In this document: positions 1-7,602 of the stretch, piece after piece | Layout: the number at the start of each line of letters is the position of its first letter | Numbering within the stretch: the stretch's first letter is position 1 | Source of the DNA: Palsa-89 sp963824345 | GTDB lineage: Bacteria; Acidobacteriota; Terriglobia; Bryobacterales; Bryobacteraceae | Reading direction: 5' to 3' | Length of the DNA stretch: 64,000 nucleotides | Assembly: GCA_963824345.1 (NCBI GenBank) | Contig: CAWGOZ010000016.1 | Span: 372,001-436,000, forward strand | Program-made: the position numbers and the translations under genes | The notes under the pieces: model-generated | Databases searched by the model: none | Told to the model about the DNA's origin: nothing | The model's input: only the letters and a program-made list of their open reading frames with translations

Positions 1-117
1 TATGTTTAAAGGATCTTTGGCCAGTTCTTTGATTTTGTCTGCAATTCGATTGCGGGTGACCTTGTCAAGAGCCTGAATGTACTTCGTAGCGTCATGCGAC
101 AGCCGTGGCTCATACAC
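1..117 (-). CDS. RelE/ParE-type toxin, partial (3' end beyond window)
   Basis: The minus-strand frame from a GTG at 117 runs open to the window edge and reads VYEPRLSHDATKYIQALDK, followed by KVTRNRIADKIKELAKDPLN. This is the N-terminal strand-helix-helix pattern of RelE/ParE toxins: Y-x-x-x-h-s..A.kyi..Ld...r.ri.dkI.eLa.dP. Family members are ribosome-dependent mRNA interferases or gyrase poisons of about 85-100 residues, so roughly 38 residues are visible here. GTG is the only start after the in-frame stop. The gene begins 13 nt after the stop of the 169-residue gene upstream, the usual spacing of a toxin behind its antitoxin. The catalytic C-terminus is not visible, so activity cannot be judged. 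Confidence 0.6.
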   Translation of the reverse strand, partial: MYEPRLSHDATKYIQALDKVTRNRIADKIKELAKDPLNI

Positions 118-130
118 GATTAGTTGTAGC

Positions 131-640
131 TTATTTTATGCTTGCAAGATCGAACGTTTCACCACGTTTGAGTTCTCCAGCAGCGCGGGTGAAGATATCC
201 TCAATGCTGGGTTCTCTGGATAGTTGCACGGACTCTGCGATGTCTCTCAAATCATCGCTCCGCACACGAATGGAGTTAAAGACTGTGCCGACCAAAGTTC
301 GATTAGTGAGCCCCTTAGCTTTGGCGGACGAATACAGTTCGTCGATCTTACCGCACAGCTCAAGGAGTAAACTAACCGCCATATCTACCTTTTCAGGAGA
401 GACCGGTTCGATTGTTTTCCTGGAAGCATCTTTGGCAGCCTCACGGTAGAAGGTCTCCAGCATTTCCTTGAGCGCTTTATCGACATTCCAGAGACGCCGA
501 GTAAGGTCGATCATGCTGAGATGACTGTTAACTGCTGCCGCGACGCGAGATGAAACGCCGTACACTTGGGAAGCCGCGCTAAACGCGACTTCGTTCCAAG
601 TGTCGGTTGCCAACGCGAGAGGCATGGCCATTGCGGACAT
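131..640 (-). CDS. Hypothetical protein, possible antitoxin partner of downstream RelE-like toxin
   Basis: This is a 169-residue predicted soluble, mostly helical protein whose family I do not recognise. The start is supported by a good ribosome binding site (AGGTGA five bases before the ATG). The C-terminal tail ends ELKRGETFDLASIK. Short acidic or basic tails of this sort ending just before a toxin gene are typical of antitoxins, but the protein is about twice the length of RelB or Phd antitoxins and no DNA-binding motif is evident. Its stop lies 13 nt before the toxin start, so the two are probably one operon. The antitoxin role is inferred from position only. Confidence 0.6.
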   Translation of the reverse strand: MSAMAMPLALATDTWNEVAFSAASQVYGVSSRVAAAVNSHLSMIDLTRRLWNVDKALKEMLETFYREAAKDASRKTIEPVSPEKVDMAVSLLLELCGKIDELYSSAKAKGLTNRTLVGTVFNSIRVRSDDLRDIAESVQLSREPSIEDIFTRAAGELKRGETFDLASIK

Positions 641-797
641 TAGTCACCTGTACCTGTGGGATGCGATCCGATTTCTCTTCCCTACACGTTTAGTCGTCAG
701 CGGGCGTGGGTTTTATCACACACCCCCCACAAGCTATAGCGTATCACAGCCGTAACTATATGAAAACAAGAGTCAAATACAACACGATAAATTGTGA

Positions 798-1751
798 TTA
801 TGTTTGAAGAGTTCTGACCGACGTGACTGCCCGCTTCGATACCTCAGCCAAGATCGCGTGGAAAATTAAGTTCCCCTGATCGCGTCGGTTATAGCGAAAG
901 CTGTACTCATCCAGGTAGGTCTGCAAGTACTTATGGCTGACGGAGTGGTACACGCCACCGATGCCGCGCTTGATAAGGCTCCAGAAGCCCTCGACCGTGT
1001 TGGTATGGATATCGCCCATGACGTAGACCTTGGCCGCGTGGTGGATGCGCCTGTGGGTGTAGCCGAGATTCTGGCCGTCCTTCTTCAGCTTCTCCAGGGG
1101 CTTGTACGCCGCATACTCGTCGGTGTAGATCGTGCTCTCTGGCAGGATGTGTTCCGCCGCCAGTTTGAGCAGTTGATTGGTGCCAGTCTCGATTGCAGTC
1201 TTGGCAACTACTTTGCCTTTGCGCTCCACCATGCCGACGATGCGAGTTTTGTTTTTCAACCGCTGGCCTTTGCCCTGCCGGAGCCGACCGCCAAAGTAGG
1301 TCTCATCCATTTCCGCTGGCCCTTCAAGTTGCAACTCTTCGGCAAGCAACGAGCGAATCTGTTTGAACATGCGCCATGCGGTTTTGTAGGTAACCGAAGT
1401 CTCGCGCTGAATTTGTTTCGCGGAGATTCCGCAGCGGGTGGAACCCATCAAGTACATCGCGTAAAACCACGTTCTCAGGCTGGTGGTGGTTTTCTCCAGG
1501 ATTGTTCCGGCCAACGGGTAGATGTGCCAGCCGCAAGTCTCGCAAGCGTACGCCGTGCGTCCCGTAACCCGGTGATGCTTCTTTTCGTCCTTGCACGTCT
1601 CGCAGTATGTGATACCGTTCGGCCAGCGCTGCTCTTTGATGTGCTCCAGGCAGGCATCGTCGTTCGGGAACTGCCGGAGGAAATCGTTAAAGCTGTAGCG
1701 CAGTGCTGGCGGGATGCTTTGCTTGACCGCGATGTCTTTTCTTCCGGGCAT
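798..1751 (-). CDS. IS1595-family (ISXO2-like) transposase
   Basis: This 317-residue protein has the typical layout of IS1595 transposases. An N-terminal zinc ribbon carries CETC (about residues 50-53) and CETCGW (about 70-75). A DDE-type ISXO2-like catalytic domain follows, with DETYFGG (near residue 150), TDEYAAYK (near 210) and HTNTVEGFWSLIKRG (near 250), the D-D-N/E pattern of the family. The length is normal and the frame is intact, so the enzyme may be active. I could not define convincing terminal repeats. TGG-N3-TTATC occurs on both sides of the gene (about 706 and, inverted, about 1800), but no target duplication flanks it. The helix-turn-helix gene upstream ends abruptly 30 bp from this start, suggesting it was cut by the insertion. 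Confidence 0.85.
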   Translation of the reverse strand: MPGRKDIAVKQSIPPALRYSFNDFLRQFPNDDACLEHIKEQRWPNGITYCETCKDEKKHHRVTGRTAYACETCGWHIYPLAGTILEKTTTSLRTWFYAMYLMGSTRCGISAKQIQRETSVTYKTAWRMFKQIRSLLAEELQLEGPAEMDETYFGGRLRQGKGQRLKNKTRIVGMVERKGKVVAKTAIETGTNQLLKLAAEHILPESTIYTDEYAAYKPLEKLKKDGQNLGYTHRRIHHAAKVYVMGDIHTNTVEGFWSLIKRGIGGVYHSVSHKYLQTYLDEYSFRYNRRDQGNLIFHAILAEVSKRAVTSVRTLQT

Positions 1752-1781
1752 GATTCATTATGCCGGAAGCGTTCCTTGTGG

Positions 1782-1979
1782 TCAAGGGATAATTGCCAGG
1801 TATTTTAATGCCAGATCGAAAATATGGGGTGAGAGATTTCTGACGCCTTTCAGCACATTATGGACATGAGGCTGCGAGATACCGATCAGCCGGGCGAATC
1901 CTCTCTCCGTCAATTCGCCATTACGAATTTGACTCCGGACGTACGCCAGCAACCTGAGCTGAGCGTCCTGGTAGGTCAA
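1782..1979 (-). CDS. Small helix-turn-helix (XRE-like) protein, probably 3'-truncated
   Basis: The gene encodes 65 residues from a TTG start chosen because GAGGAG lies at ideal spacing upstream; longer versions would read through that site. The core ERGFARLIGISQPHVHNVLK is a clear helix-turn-helix of the XRE/Cro type, with GIS at the turn and a recognition helix SQPHVHNVLKG. Such proteins bind DNA, often as local repressors. The protein stops shortly after LALKYLAIIP, where related regulators usually continue, and the stop lies close to the transposase gene. It was probably shortened by the insertion element. The target is unknown. Confidence 0.6.
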   Translation of the reverse strand: MTYQDAQLRLLAYVRSQIRNGELTERGFARLIGISQPHVHNVLKGVRNLSPHIFDLALKYLAIIP

Positions 1980-2267
1980 ATTGACGTCTCCTCGTATTTC
2001 AGTTTGAAATAGGCTCCAGCGGGAATAAGAAAAAAGCGGGAGCTGGGAAGCATACACCTAATAAGTGCGCTCTTCCGGCAATCCAACATAAACAAATGAC
2101 CGCCTTAGCCTTGTCGGACTCTCTCCCTAGCTGCGGACGTTTATTTTTCCTAGCCGTTGCGCCCTGGCGCGTTGACGTGACTCGCGAAGGCCGTGAGACT
2201 GGAAGAATCACCCCTATAGAACGACTCGGTTGCTAATCCGGGTTGGAAGCAAAAGGAAGAGGACGAA

Positions 2268-2846
2268 ATGGAATGGACACGATCGGAAACGTTGGCGCTG
2301 GCCGCGCCGGCGTGCAACATCTGCCTGGGCTTAGGATTGCGAATCGGCCGCAGTGAGGCGACGCATCCGTGCAATTGCGTGCTACGAGCCATTTTCCGGG
2401 CATGTTTTGATCGCTTTCGCGACTGTGTGAGCCGTGAGAAGTACATGAGCCGGGTAACCCTGGATCCGTTGCCTGGCAAGGAACGGCGAGGGACCTGGGG
2501 ACGCAAGGACGAGGAATATTCGGCCGACTTTTGTCTGGTCAGCAAACGGGCTCTGACGGAACTCGAACACCGCATTTTCCGCTATCACTTTCTGATGGGC
2601 GCGGACTGGAAGCTGTGCTGCCACAAGTTGCAAATGGACCGCGGTAACTTTTTCCACGCCGTGTACCGGATTGAGCAGAAGCTGGGGCGGGTGTTCCGCG
2701 AATTGGAACCATACGCGTTGTTTCCCGTCAACGAGTATTTCCATGGACCCTCCAAGGGTGTTTCCAGTTGCCTGGAAGAGCGCGTGGTGCCGATCCGGCG
2801 TCTTTGCGGGCACCGGATTCATGCTCTTACGCAGCGCACGGCGTAA
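2268..2846 (+). CDS. Conserved protein of unknown function with Cys-pair motif and sigma-factor-like helices
   Basis: This 192-residue protein starts at an ATG behind GGAAGAGG. Residues 16-36 contain CNICLGLG and HPCNC, a CxxC...CxC set that could bind zinc or an iron-sulfur cluster. Residues 94-150 read ALTELEHRIFRYHFLMGADW and KLCCHKLQMDRGNFFHAVYR, which resembles a sigma-70 region-4-like helix-turn-helix with a tri-helical DNA-binding pattern. I know no named family. A small metal-binding DNA-binding protein is the best guess. The 290 bp upstream hold no gene I can support. Confidence 0.6.
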   Translation: MEWTRSETLALAAPACNICLGLGLRIGRSEATHPCNCVLRAIFRACFDRFRDCVSREKYMSRVTLDPLPGKERRGTWGRKDEEYSADFCLVSKRALTELEHRIFRYHFLMGADWKLCCHKLQMDRGNFFHAVYRIEQKLGRVFRELEPYALFPVNEYFHGPSKGVSSCLEERVVPIRRLCGHRIHALTQRTA

Positions 2847-2887
2847 CCAAATCCCGGGCAGCCTTGGGCGGCTGGGCTGCCCTTTTC

Positions 2888-3529
2888 TCATTCGAACTGC
2901 TTTTGGAATCCGGCGAATTGCTGTTTCAAGTCTTCGAGCTCACGGCGCAGTTGCGTGATTTCGGTTTCCAGGGCGCCGATGCGGGCTTGAGGGGGCGCGC
3001 CGGGTTGCATCACGGCGGACTCCGTCGGCGCGCTGGAAACTGGCGGCTGCCCTGAAAGCAAATGCGCGTAGCGGGTTTCTTTTTCGCCTGGACGACGCGC
3101 CAGCTTGGTGACCAACTCGGGCAAACGATCCAGCACCGATTCCACCTCCGCCAGGTCCGCGAACGCGTGCATGCGCTCGGCTCGCGTGCGCAGCTCGCCC
3201 AGGGTCTCGGGACCACGCAGCATCAATTCGCAGAGGATGGCGAGCTCGCGGCGGCCCAGATTGAACTTTTCTGAAAAGCGATGACCGTACTTGGGAACGC
3301 GGCTGCCGGCGCCGGTGATGCTCACCAGCAACCCTTTGTCGCGCAACGTGTGCAGGGCGCCTTCGAGTGTCGCCTCGTCGTAATGGACCACCGGGTCGCG
3401 ATTCGATTTCTGATTGCAGGCGTTCAGCAGACCGTTGAGGGAGAGCGGATAGTATTCCGGGGTGGTGATCTCTTTTTCGAGAAGCGATCCCAGGATGCGC
3501 ACTTCTTCCGGCTCGAGCGTTAAATCCAT
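2888..3529 (-). CDS. yceH: YceH family (DUF480) protein
   Basis: This 213-residue protein opens LTLEPEEVRILGSLLEKE and contains TTPEYYPLSLNGLLNACNQK (residues 22-41), the hallmark of the YceH/DUF480 family, which folds as two winged-helix domains. The family length is about 215-220. The second winged helix (ELAILCELMLRGPETLGELR) is intact. The C-terminus, IGALETEITQLRRELEDLKQ, is a coiled coil that may drive dimerisation. The molecular function is not established. The gene is convergent with the unknown gene before it, with a 41-bp gap. Confidence 0.93.
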   Translation of the reverse strand: MDLTLEPEEVRILGSLLEKEITTPEYYPLSLNGLLNACNQKSNRDPVVHYDEATLEGALHTLRDKGLLVSITGAGSRVPKYGHRFSEKFNLGRRELAILCELMLRGPETLGELRTRAERMHAFADLAEVESVLDRLPELVTKLARRPGEKETRYAHLLSGQPPVSSAPTESAVMQPGAPPQARIGALETEITQLRRELEDLKQQFAGFQKQFE

Positions 3530-3810
3530 CGCTTCAGTTTTGCATGTTAGACCGGGGGCGATGGACCAGCGCCGCGCGCAGTCCCGGCGCCTGCGATCTT
3601 TGCGCGAATGGTCTAAACTGGAATTACGCGATTAGATCGTTCCCGCCACTGCTGAGCTGGCAATGGGATCGGCGCTTACCAGCGTGCGAGATCGAATCGG
3701 CGGCCCAGAATCGTCTGCGGAAGTACACCCGCGAGCCAGACCACGCCGTGGGACCCAACCACCTGTAATCGTGCGAATTCGATTCCCAAAGAACGGGACC
3801 GGTAACAAGC

Positions 3811-5604
3811 ATGCCTGCACGAATTTTGATTGTCGAAGATGAGAGGATTACGGCCGAAGATCTGCGTGAGACTCTGACATACCTGGGTTATACGGTGACG
3901 GCCTCGGTTTCGAATGGCGCGGACGCTCTGGCGCAAGCCGAGGAAAACGCGCCGGATCTGGCTCTCATGGACGTTCGCATCCAGGGAAGCATGGACGGAA
4001 CAGAGACGGCCCGCGTCTTACGGGACCGGTTCAACATACCCGTGATCTATTTGACCGCGCACGCCGACGGCGCTACGGTGGCGCGAGCCAAGGACGCGGA
4101 ACCTCTGGGATACATCACCAAACCCTTCCACGCAGCGGCGCTTCACGCTAGCATCGAAATCGCCCTGCACAAACACGGCGAAGAGCTGAAATCGCGCGGG
4201 AAGGAAGAGCTGCTGACATCCACTCTGCGGGCCATCGCGGAAGGCGTGATTTCGGCGGATACGTCCGGAACGATTACGTTATTCAACCCGGCGGCGGAGG
4301 CTTGGACGGGAAGGCCCGCGCGCGAAGCACTGGGGCGCCCGGTGAGCGACGTGCTGCGAGTGGTGTCGGCCGCAACGGGCGAGCGGCTGGCACTGCCCTG
4401 GGGGCAGGTGTTCTCGGGCGGTGCGTTGTGTGAGCTGCCCGACAACGCCGCGCTGGTTTTGCCCAGCGGCGAAAAGCGAAGCATCAGTGGGAGCATCGCT
4501 CCCATCCGCGATCACCGCGGAGCGATCGCCGGAGCCGTTTTGGTATTTGGCCGGGCCCCGGAACCCGTTGAGCAACGCGCCTCGAGCCGCGCCGCGGATC
4601 CCAGGGAGGCGGTGGACGACAGCTTGGACGATCAGGGCATAGGGATGGGCGGGTTCAAGATGGTGGCGGCATCCCCGGTCATGAAGCAGGTCCTCAAGTT
4701 CGCGAGGCGGATCGCGCAAAGCGAAGTTTCCACCATTTTGCTGGAGGGGGAAAGTGGGACCGGCAAGGATGTCCTGGCGCAATTTCTCCACTACCACGGC
4801 CGCCGTCATGAGGGACCGTTCGTTGCGCTGAATTGCGCCGCCATTCCGGAAACACTGCTGGAAAGCGAGTTGCTGGGCTATGAGAAAGGCGCCTTCACGG
4901 ATGCGCGCGCGGCCAAGGCGGGAATTCTGGAGATCGCTTCCGGAGGGTCCATTTTCTTGGATGAGATCGGCGAGATGCCGCTGACGGTGCAGGCCAAGTT
5001 GTTGCGCGTTTTGGAAGAGCAGACCTTCCGGCGGCTGGGAGGCGTGCGCGACATTCAAGTGGACGTCCGGGTGATGGCGGCCACCAACCGGAAGTTGACG
5101 GAAGCCATTCACGAGGGCAAATTCAGATTAGATCTGTACTACCGGCTTAACGTGATTCAAGTGTCTTTGCCCGCGCTGCGGGAGCGCAAAGAGGACATCC
5201 TGCCGTTGGCCGAGCATTTCGTGCGGCTCTACAACGCCAAATTCAAACGCGACATCCAGGGCATCTCGCATCTGGCCGGGAAGCTGCTGTTATCGCATGT
5301 CTGGCCGGGAAACGTGCGCGAGCTTCGCAACGTAGTGGAGCGCGCCATGGTGCTGGAGGATGCCGACCGGATTCAAAGCGCCAGTTTGCAGATTAGCTCG
5401 AACGGCGCGGGAATCCCCGAAGCGCTGTACGCCACCGTGGGGGAGACCGATGCGCCGTTCCAGACCAGCCTGGAAGAGGCCGAAAAGAACCTCCTAGCGC
5501 GGGCCCTTAGGAAATCGGGCGGCAATCAAACCCGCGCTGCCGTCCTGCTCGGCATCACTCGCGATACGCTGCGCTATAAAATGAAGAAGTTTAGCCTGCA
5601 CTAA
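3811..5604 (+). CDS. Sigma-54-dependent response regulator (REC-PAS-AAA+-Fis HTH)
   Basis: This 597-residue regulator begins with a receiver domain (1-120: acidic pair E9/D10, phosphoacceptor D54 in LMDVRI, Lys in ITKPF). A PAS-like segment follows (about 130-245), then the AAA+ sigma-54 interaction domain (about 285-510) with Walker A GESGTGKD and Walker B SIFLDEIGE, and a Fis-type helix-turn-helix at the end (GNQTRAAVLLGITRDTLRYK). It would remodel sigma-54 RNA polymerase after phosphorylation. The sigma-54 contact loop reads GAFTDA rather than the consensus GAFTGA. A REC followed by a PAS within one activator is uncommon. No histidine kinase is adjacent, so the signal and target promoters are unknown. 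Confidence 0.93.
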   Translation: MPARILIVEDERITAEDLRETLTYLGYTVTASVSNGADALAQAEENAPDLALMDVRIQGSMDGTETARVLRDRFNIPVIYLTAHADGATVARAKDAEPLGYITKPFHAAALHASIEIALHKHGEELKSRGKEELLTSTLRAIAEGVISADTSGTITLFNPAAEAWTGRPAREALGRPVSDVLRVVSAATGERLALPWGQVFSGGALCELPDNAALVLPSGEKRSISGSIAPIRDHRGAIAGAVLVFGRAPEPVEQRASSRAADPREAVDDSLDDQGIGMGGFKMVAASPVMKQVLKFARRIAQSEVSTILLEGESGTGKDVLAQFLHYHGRRHEGPFVALNCAAIPETLLESELLGYEKGAFTDARAAKAGILEIASGGSIFLDEIGEMPLTVQAKLLRVLEEQTFRRLGGVRDIQVDVRVMAATNRKLTEAIHEGKFRLDLYYRLNVIQVSLPALRERKEDILPLAEHFVRLYNAKFKRDIQGISHLAGKLLLSHVWPGNVRELRNVVERAMVLEDADRIQSASLQISSNGAGIPEALYATVGETDAPFQTSLEEAEKNLLARALRKSGGNQTRAAVLLGITRDTLRYKMKKFSLH

Positions 5605-5672
5605 CCTCGCGTGGCGAATTTCGTTACTCGGTAACCGATCTCCTCGCGGCTGGTCTAACGGAGGGGGTGGAT

Positions 5673-6584
5673 GTGATCTATCGCCGATTGGGTAGAACGG
5701 GCGAGACGGTTTCCGCCATTGGGTTGGGGGGATTTCACCTGGGCCTTCCGAAAGATCCCGCTGACGCCGTCGGAATCGTGCGCAGCGCTATCGATCGCGG
5801 CGTTACTTTCATGGACAACTCGTGGGATTACAACGCCGGCGAAAGCGAGCGGCGCATGGGCACGGCTCTGCGCGACGGATATCGCGATCGAGTATTTCTC
5901 ATGACTAAGTTCGACGGGCGCACCAGGAAGGCGGCCGCCGAGCAGATCGACGAATCGCTGCGGCGCCTCCAGACGGATCACGTGGATCTCATCCAATTCC
6001 ACGAGAACATCCGGCTGGAAGATCCCGACCGCTTCTTCTCCTCAGGCGGCGCGCTGGAAGCGCTTTTGGAAGCGAAAAAGACGGGCAAGATTCGCTTCAT
6101 TGGATTCACCGGCCACAAAGATCCATTGGTTCACCTGCGGATGTTGGAGGTCGCAACCGAGCACACGTTCCATTTCGACACCTGCCAGATGCCGCTCAAT
6201 GTGATGGACGCGCATTTCCGCAGCTTCTCGCACCATGTGCTGCCTAAGCTGGTGGAGCAGGGAATCGGAGTGTTGGGGATGAAGCCCATGGGAGATGGCC
6301 ATATCTTGCAATCGGGCGCCGTGACCGCGCTGGAGTGTCTGCACTACGCTTTGACTTTGCCCACCTCAGTGGTGATCACCGGCTGCGACGGCATGGATCG
6401 CCTGGACCAGGCCATCGACGCCGCTGAGAGCTTTCGGCCGCTGACGAACGAGCAGGTGACGAACCTGTTAGACAAGGTGCAGCCCTACGCCAAGAGCGGC
6501 AAGTATGAGCCGTTCAAGACCACCTCAGCTTTCGATTCCACGGCGCGAAACCCGGATTGGTTGGGCGAAGCGGAGCGGATGTGA
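5673..6584 (+). CDS. Aldo/keto reductase family oxidoreductase
   Basis: This TIM-barrel NADPH-dependent oxidoreductase is about 304 residues long. The start IYRRLGRTGETVSAIGLGG is typical. The catalytic tetrad can be traced as Asp in FMDNSWDY, Tyr in the same segment, Lys in LMTKFDG and His in LIQFHENI. The C-terminal half contains GVLGMKPMGDG and the cofactor-binding stretch VVITGCDGMDRLDQAIDAA. I chose the GTG at 5673, five bases after the GGAGGGGG site; the GTG at 5667 would lie inside it. The C-terminal ferredoxin-like Cys motif of some relatives is absent. The substrate is unknown. The gene converges on the DUF4159 gene with 12 bp between stops. Confidence 0.88.
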   Translation: MIYRRLGRTGETVSAIGLGGFHLGLPKDPADAVGIVRSAIDRGVTFMDNSWDYNAGESERRMGTALRDGYRDRVFLMTKFDGRTRKAAAEQIDESLRRLQTDHVDLIQFHENIRLEDPDRFFSSGGALEALLEAKKTGKIRFIGFTGHKDPLVHLRMLEVATEHTFHFDTCQMPLNVMDAHFRSFSHHVLPKLVEQGIGVLGMKPMGDGHILQSGAVTALECLHYALTLPTSVVITGCDGMDRLDQAIDAAESFRPLTNEQVTNLLDKVQPYAKSGKYEPFKTTSAFDSTARNPDWLGEAERM

Positions 6585-6596
6585 GGCGGGATCGGT

Positions 6597-7439
6597 TCAG
6601 TGGGTCATCGAATAGACGACATAGTTCACACCAATGCGAATGCCGAGCGCCGAGTACTTTTCCGGATACTCCGGATCGTCGGCCCACTCCCAGGAGTCGC
6701 CGATGTCGGAGTTGAACGACATGGCCACCATCACGCGCCCGTGGTCGTCCAGAATGCCCCGCCAGTGGGGGGTTGCGCCATCGTTGCGGTAGGTGGTTCC
6801 GCGGCGAATGGCCCACTCGCCAGGGACCTGATAGCGGTCGTCGAGATCGTAGACCGTATGAAAGATGGAGTCGGCGTCGGGGATTTCAATAATGGGCCGA
6901 TCGGGAAACACCAGGCGCATACTTTCGTAGAAGCGCTCCCACTCCTCGGTGCCCCAGAAGTCATCCAGCATCAGGAATCCGCCGCGCAGCAGATAGTCGC
7001 GCAACTTGGCCACCTGCGGGAGAGTTAACTTCCAATCGCCCATTTCGCCCGCGTTCAACCAGGGCCAATTGAAAACGTCATCGCCATCATCCAGATTCAC
7101 GGGCTGTTCGACGGAGCGGACTTGGATACGAGTCAACCGCCGGAGCGCCAGGGAGAAATGGCGATCGGCTCTCGGATAGTCCTGGCTCCAACTGGTGCCG
7201 CCCTCCAGCCACGTGGAGGCAGCCCCGAATCCGTAATACCGGCCGAAGCGCGCTTGGGGATGTTGCGGATACATCAACCGGGCGAAGACCCATTCGGTTT
7301 TATCCTGGTAGTCCGGCGGCAGCTCCACATTGTCGTAGGGCTCCAGGCTTCGATACACGCGAAAAGGCATCTGGAATCCCCATAAAACGGCCGCGAATGA
7401 AATTCCCGCACCCAGCCACAGCGCCTTCCGGAGATTCAT
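6597..7439 (-). CDS. DUF4159 domain protein, membrane-anchored or exported
   Basis: This 280-residue protein starts at the ATG at 7439, which gives an N-terminal hydrophobic signal or anchor (LWLGAGISFAAVLWGF). A longer frame upstream lacks signal-like character. The body contains FARLMYPQHPQARFGRYYG, the block VFNWPWLNAGEMGDWKL, and LRDYLLRGGFLMLDDFWG. These are characteristic of DUF4159, a glutamine-amidotransferase-like fold found next to MoxR/DUF58 genes in other bacteria. Those partners are absent here. The biochemical role is not known. Confidence 0.82.
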   Translation of the reverse strand: MNLRKALWLGAGISFAAVLWGFQMPFRVYRSLEPYDNVELPPDYQDKTEWVFARLMYPQHPQARFGRYYGFGAASTWLEGGTSWSQDYPRADRHFSLALRRLTRIQVRSVEQPVNLDDGDDVFNWPWLNAGEMGDWKLTLPQVAKLRDYLLRGGFLMLDDFWGTEEWERFYESMRLVFPDRPIIEIPDADSIFHTVYDLDDRYQVPGEWAIRRGTTYRNDGATPHWRGILDDHGRVMVAMSFNSDIGDSWEWADDPEYPEKYSALGIRIGVNYVVYSMTH

Positions 7440-7602
7440 TGGACAACCTACTGCGAGAATAGCACCGCTAACCGCGGGGGCAATTGCCTCCGGCGGAAAG
7501 ATTCCGCGCCCGGGCCGCCGGAGGGCACCCGATTGTAACGGTGTGCGACCGCTTTCCAGGCAGAGCACCGCTTACTTACGTGCGCGGCTCGGCGGGAGCC
7601 GC

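Noticed and set aside
690..1810. Terminal inverted repeats of the IS1595-type element
   Set aside because: Only a weak TGG-N3-TTATC match with no target duplication, so ends were not annotated.
3544..3768. 74-codon plus-strand frame between yceH and the response regulator
   Set aside because: No family resemblance and no ribosome site; treated as part of a 280-bp intergenic region in which no promoter could be assigned with confidence.
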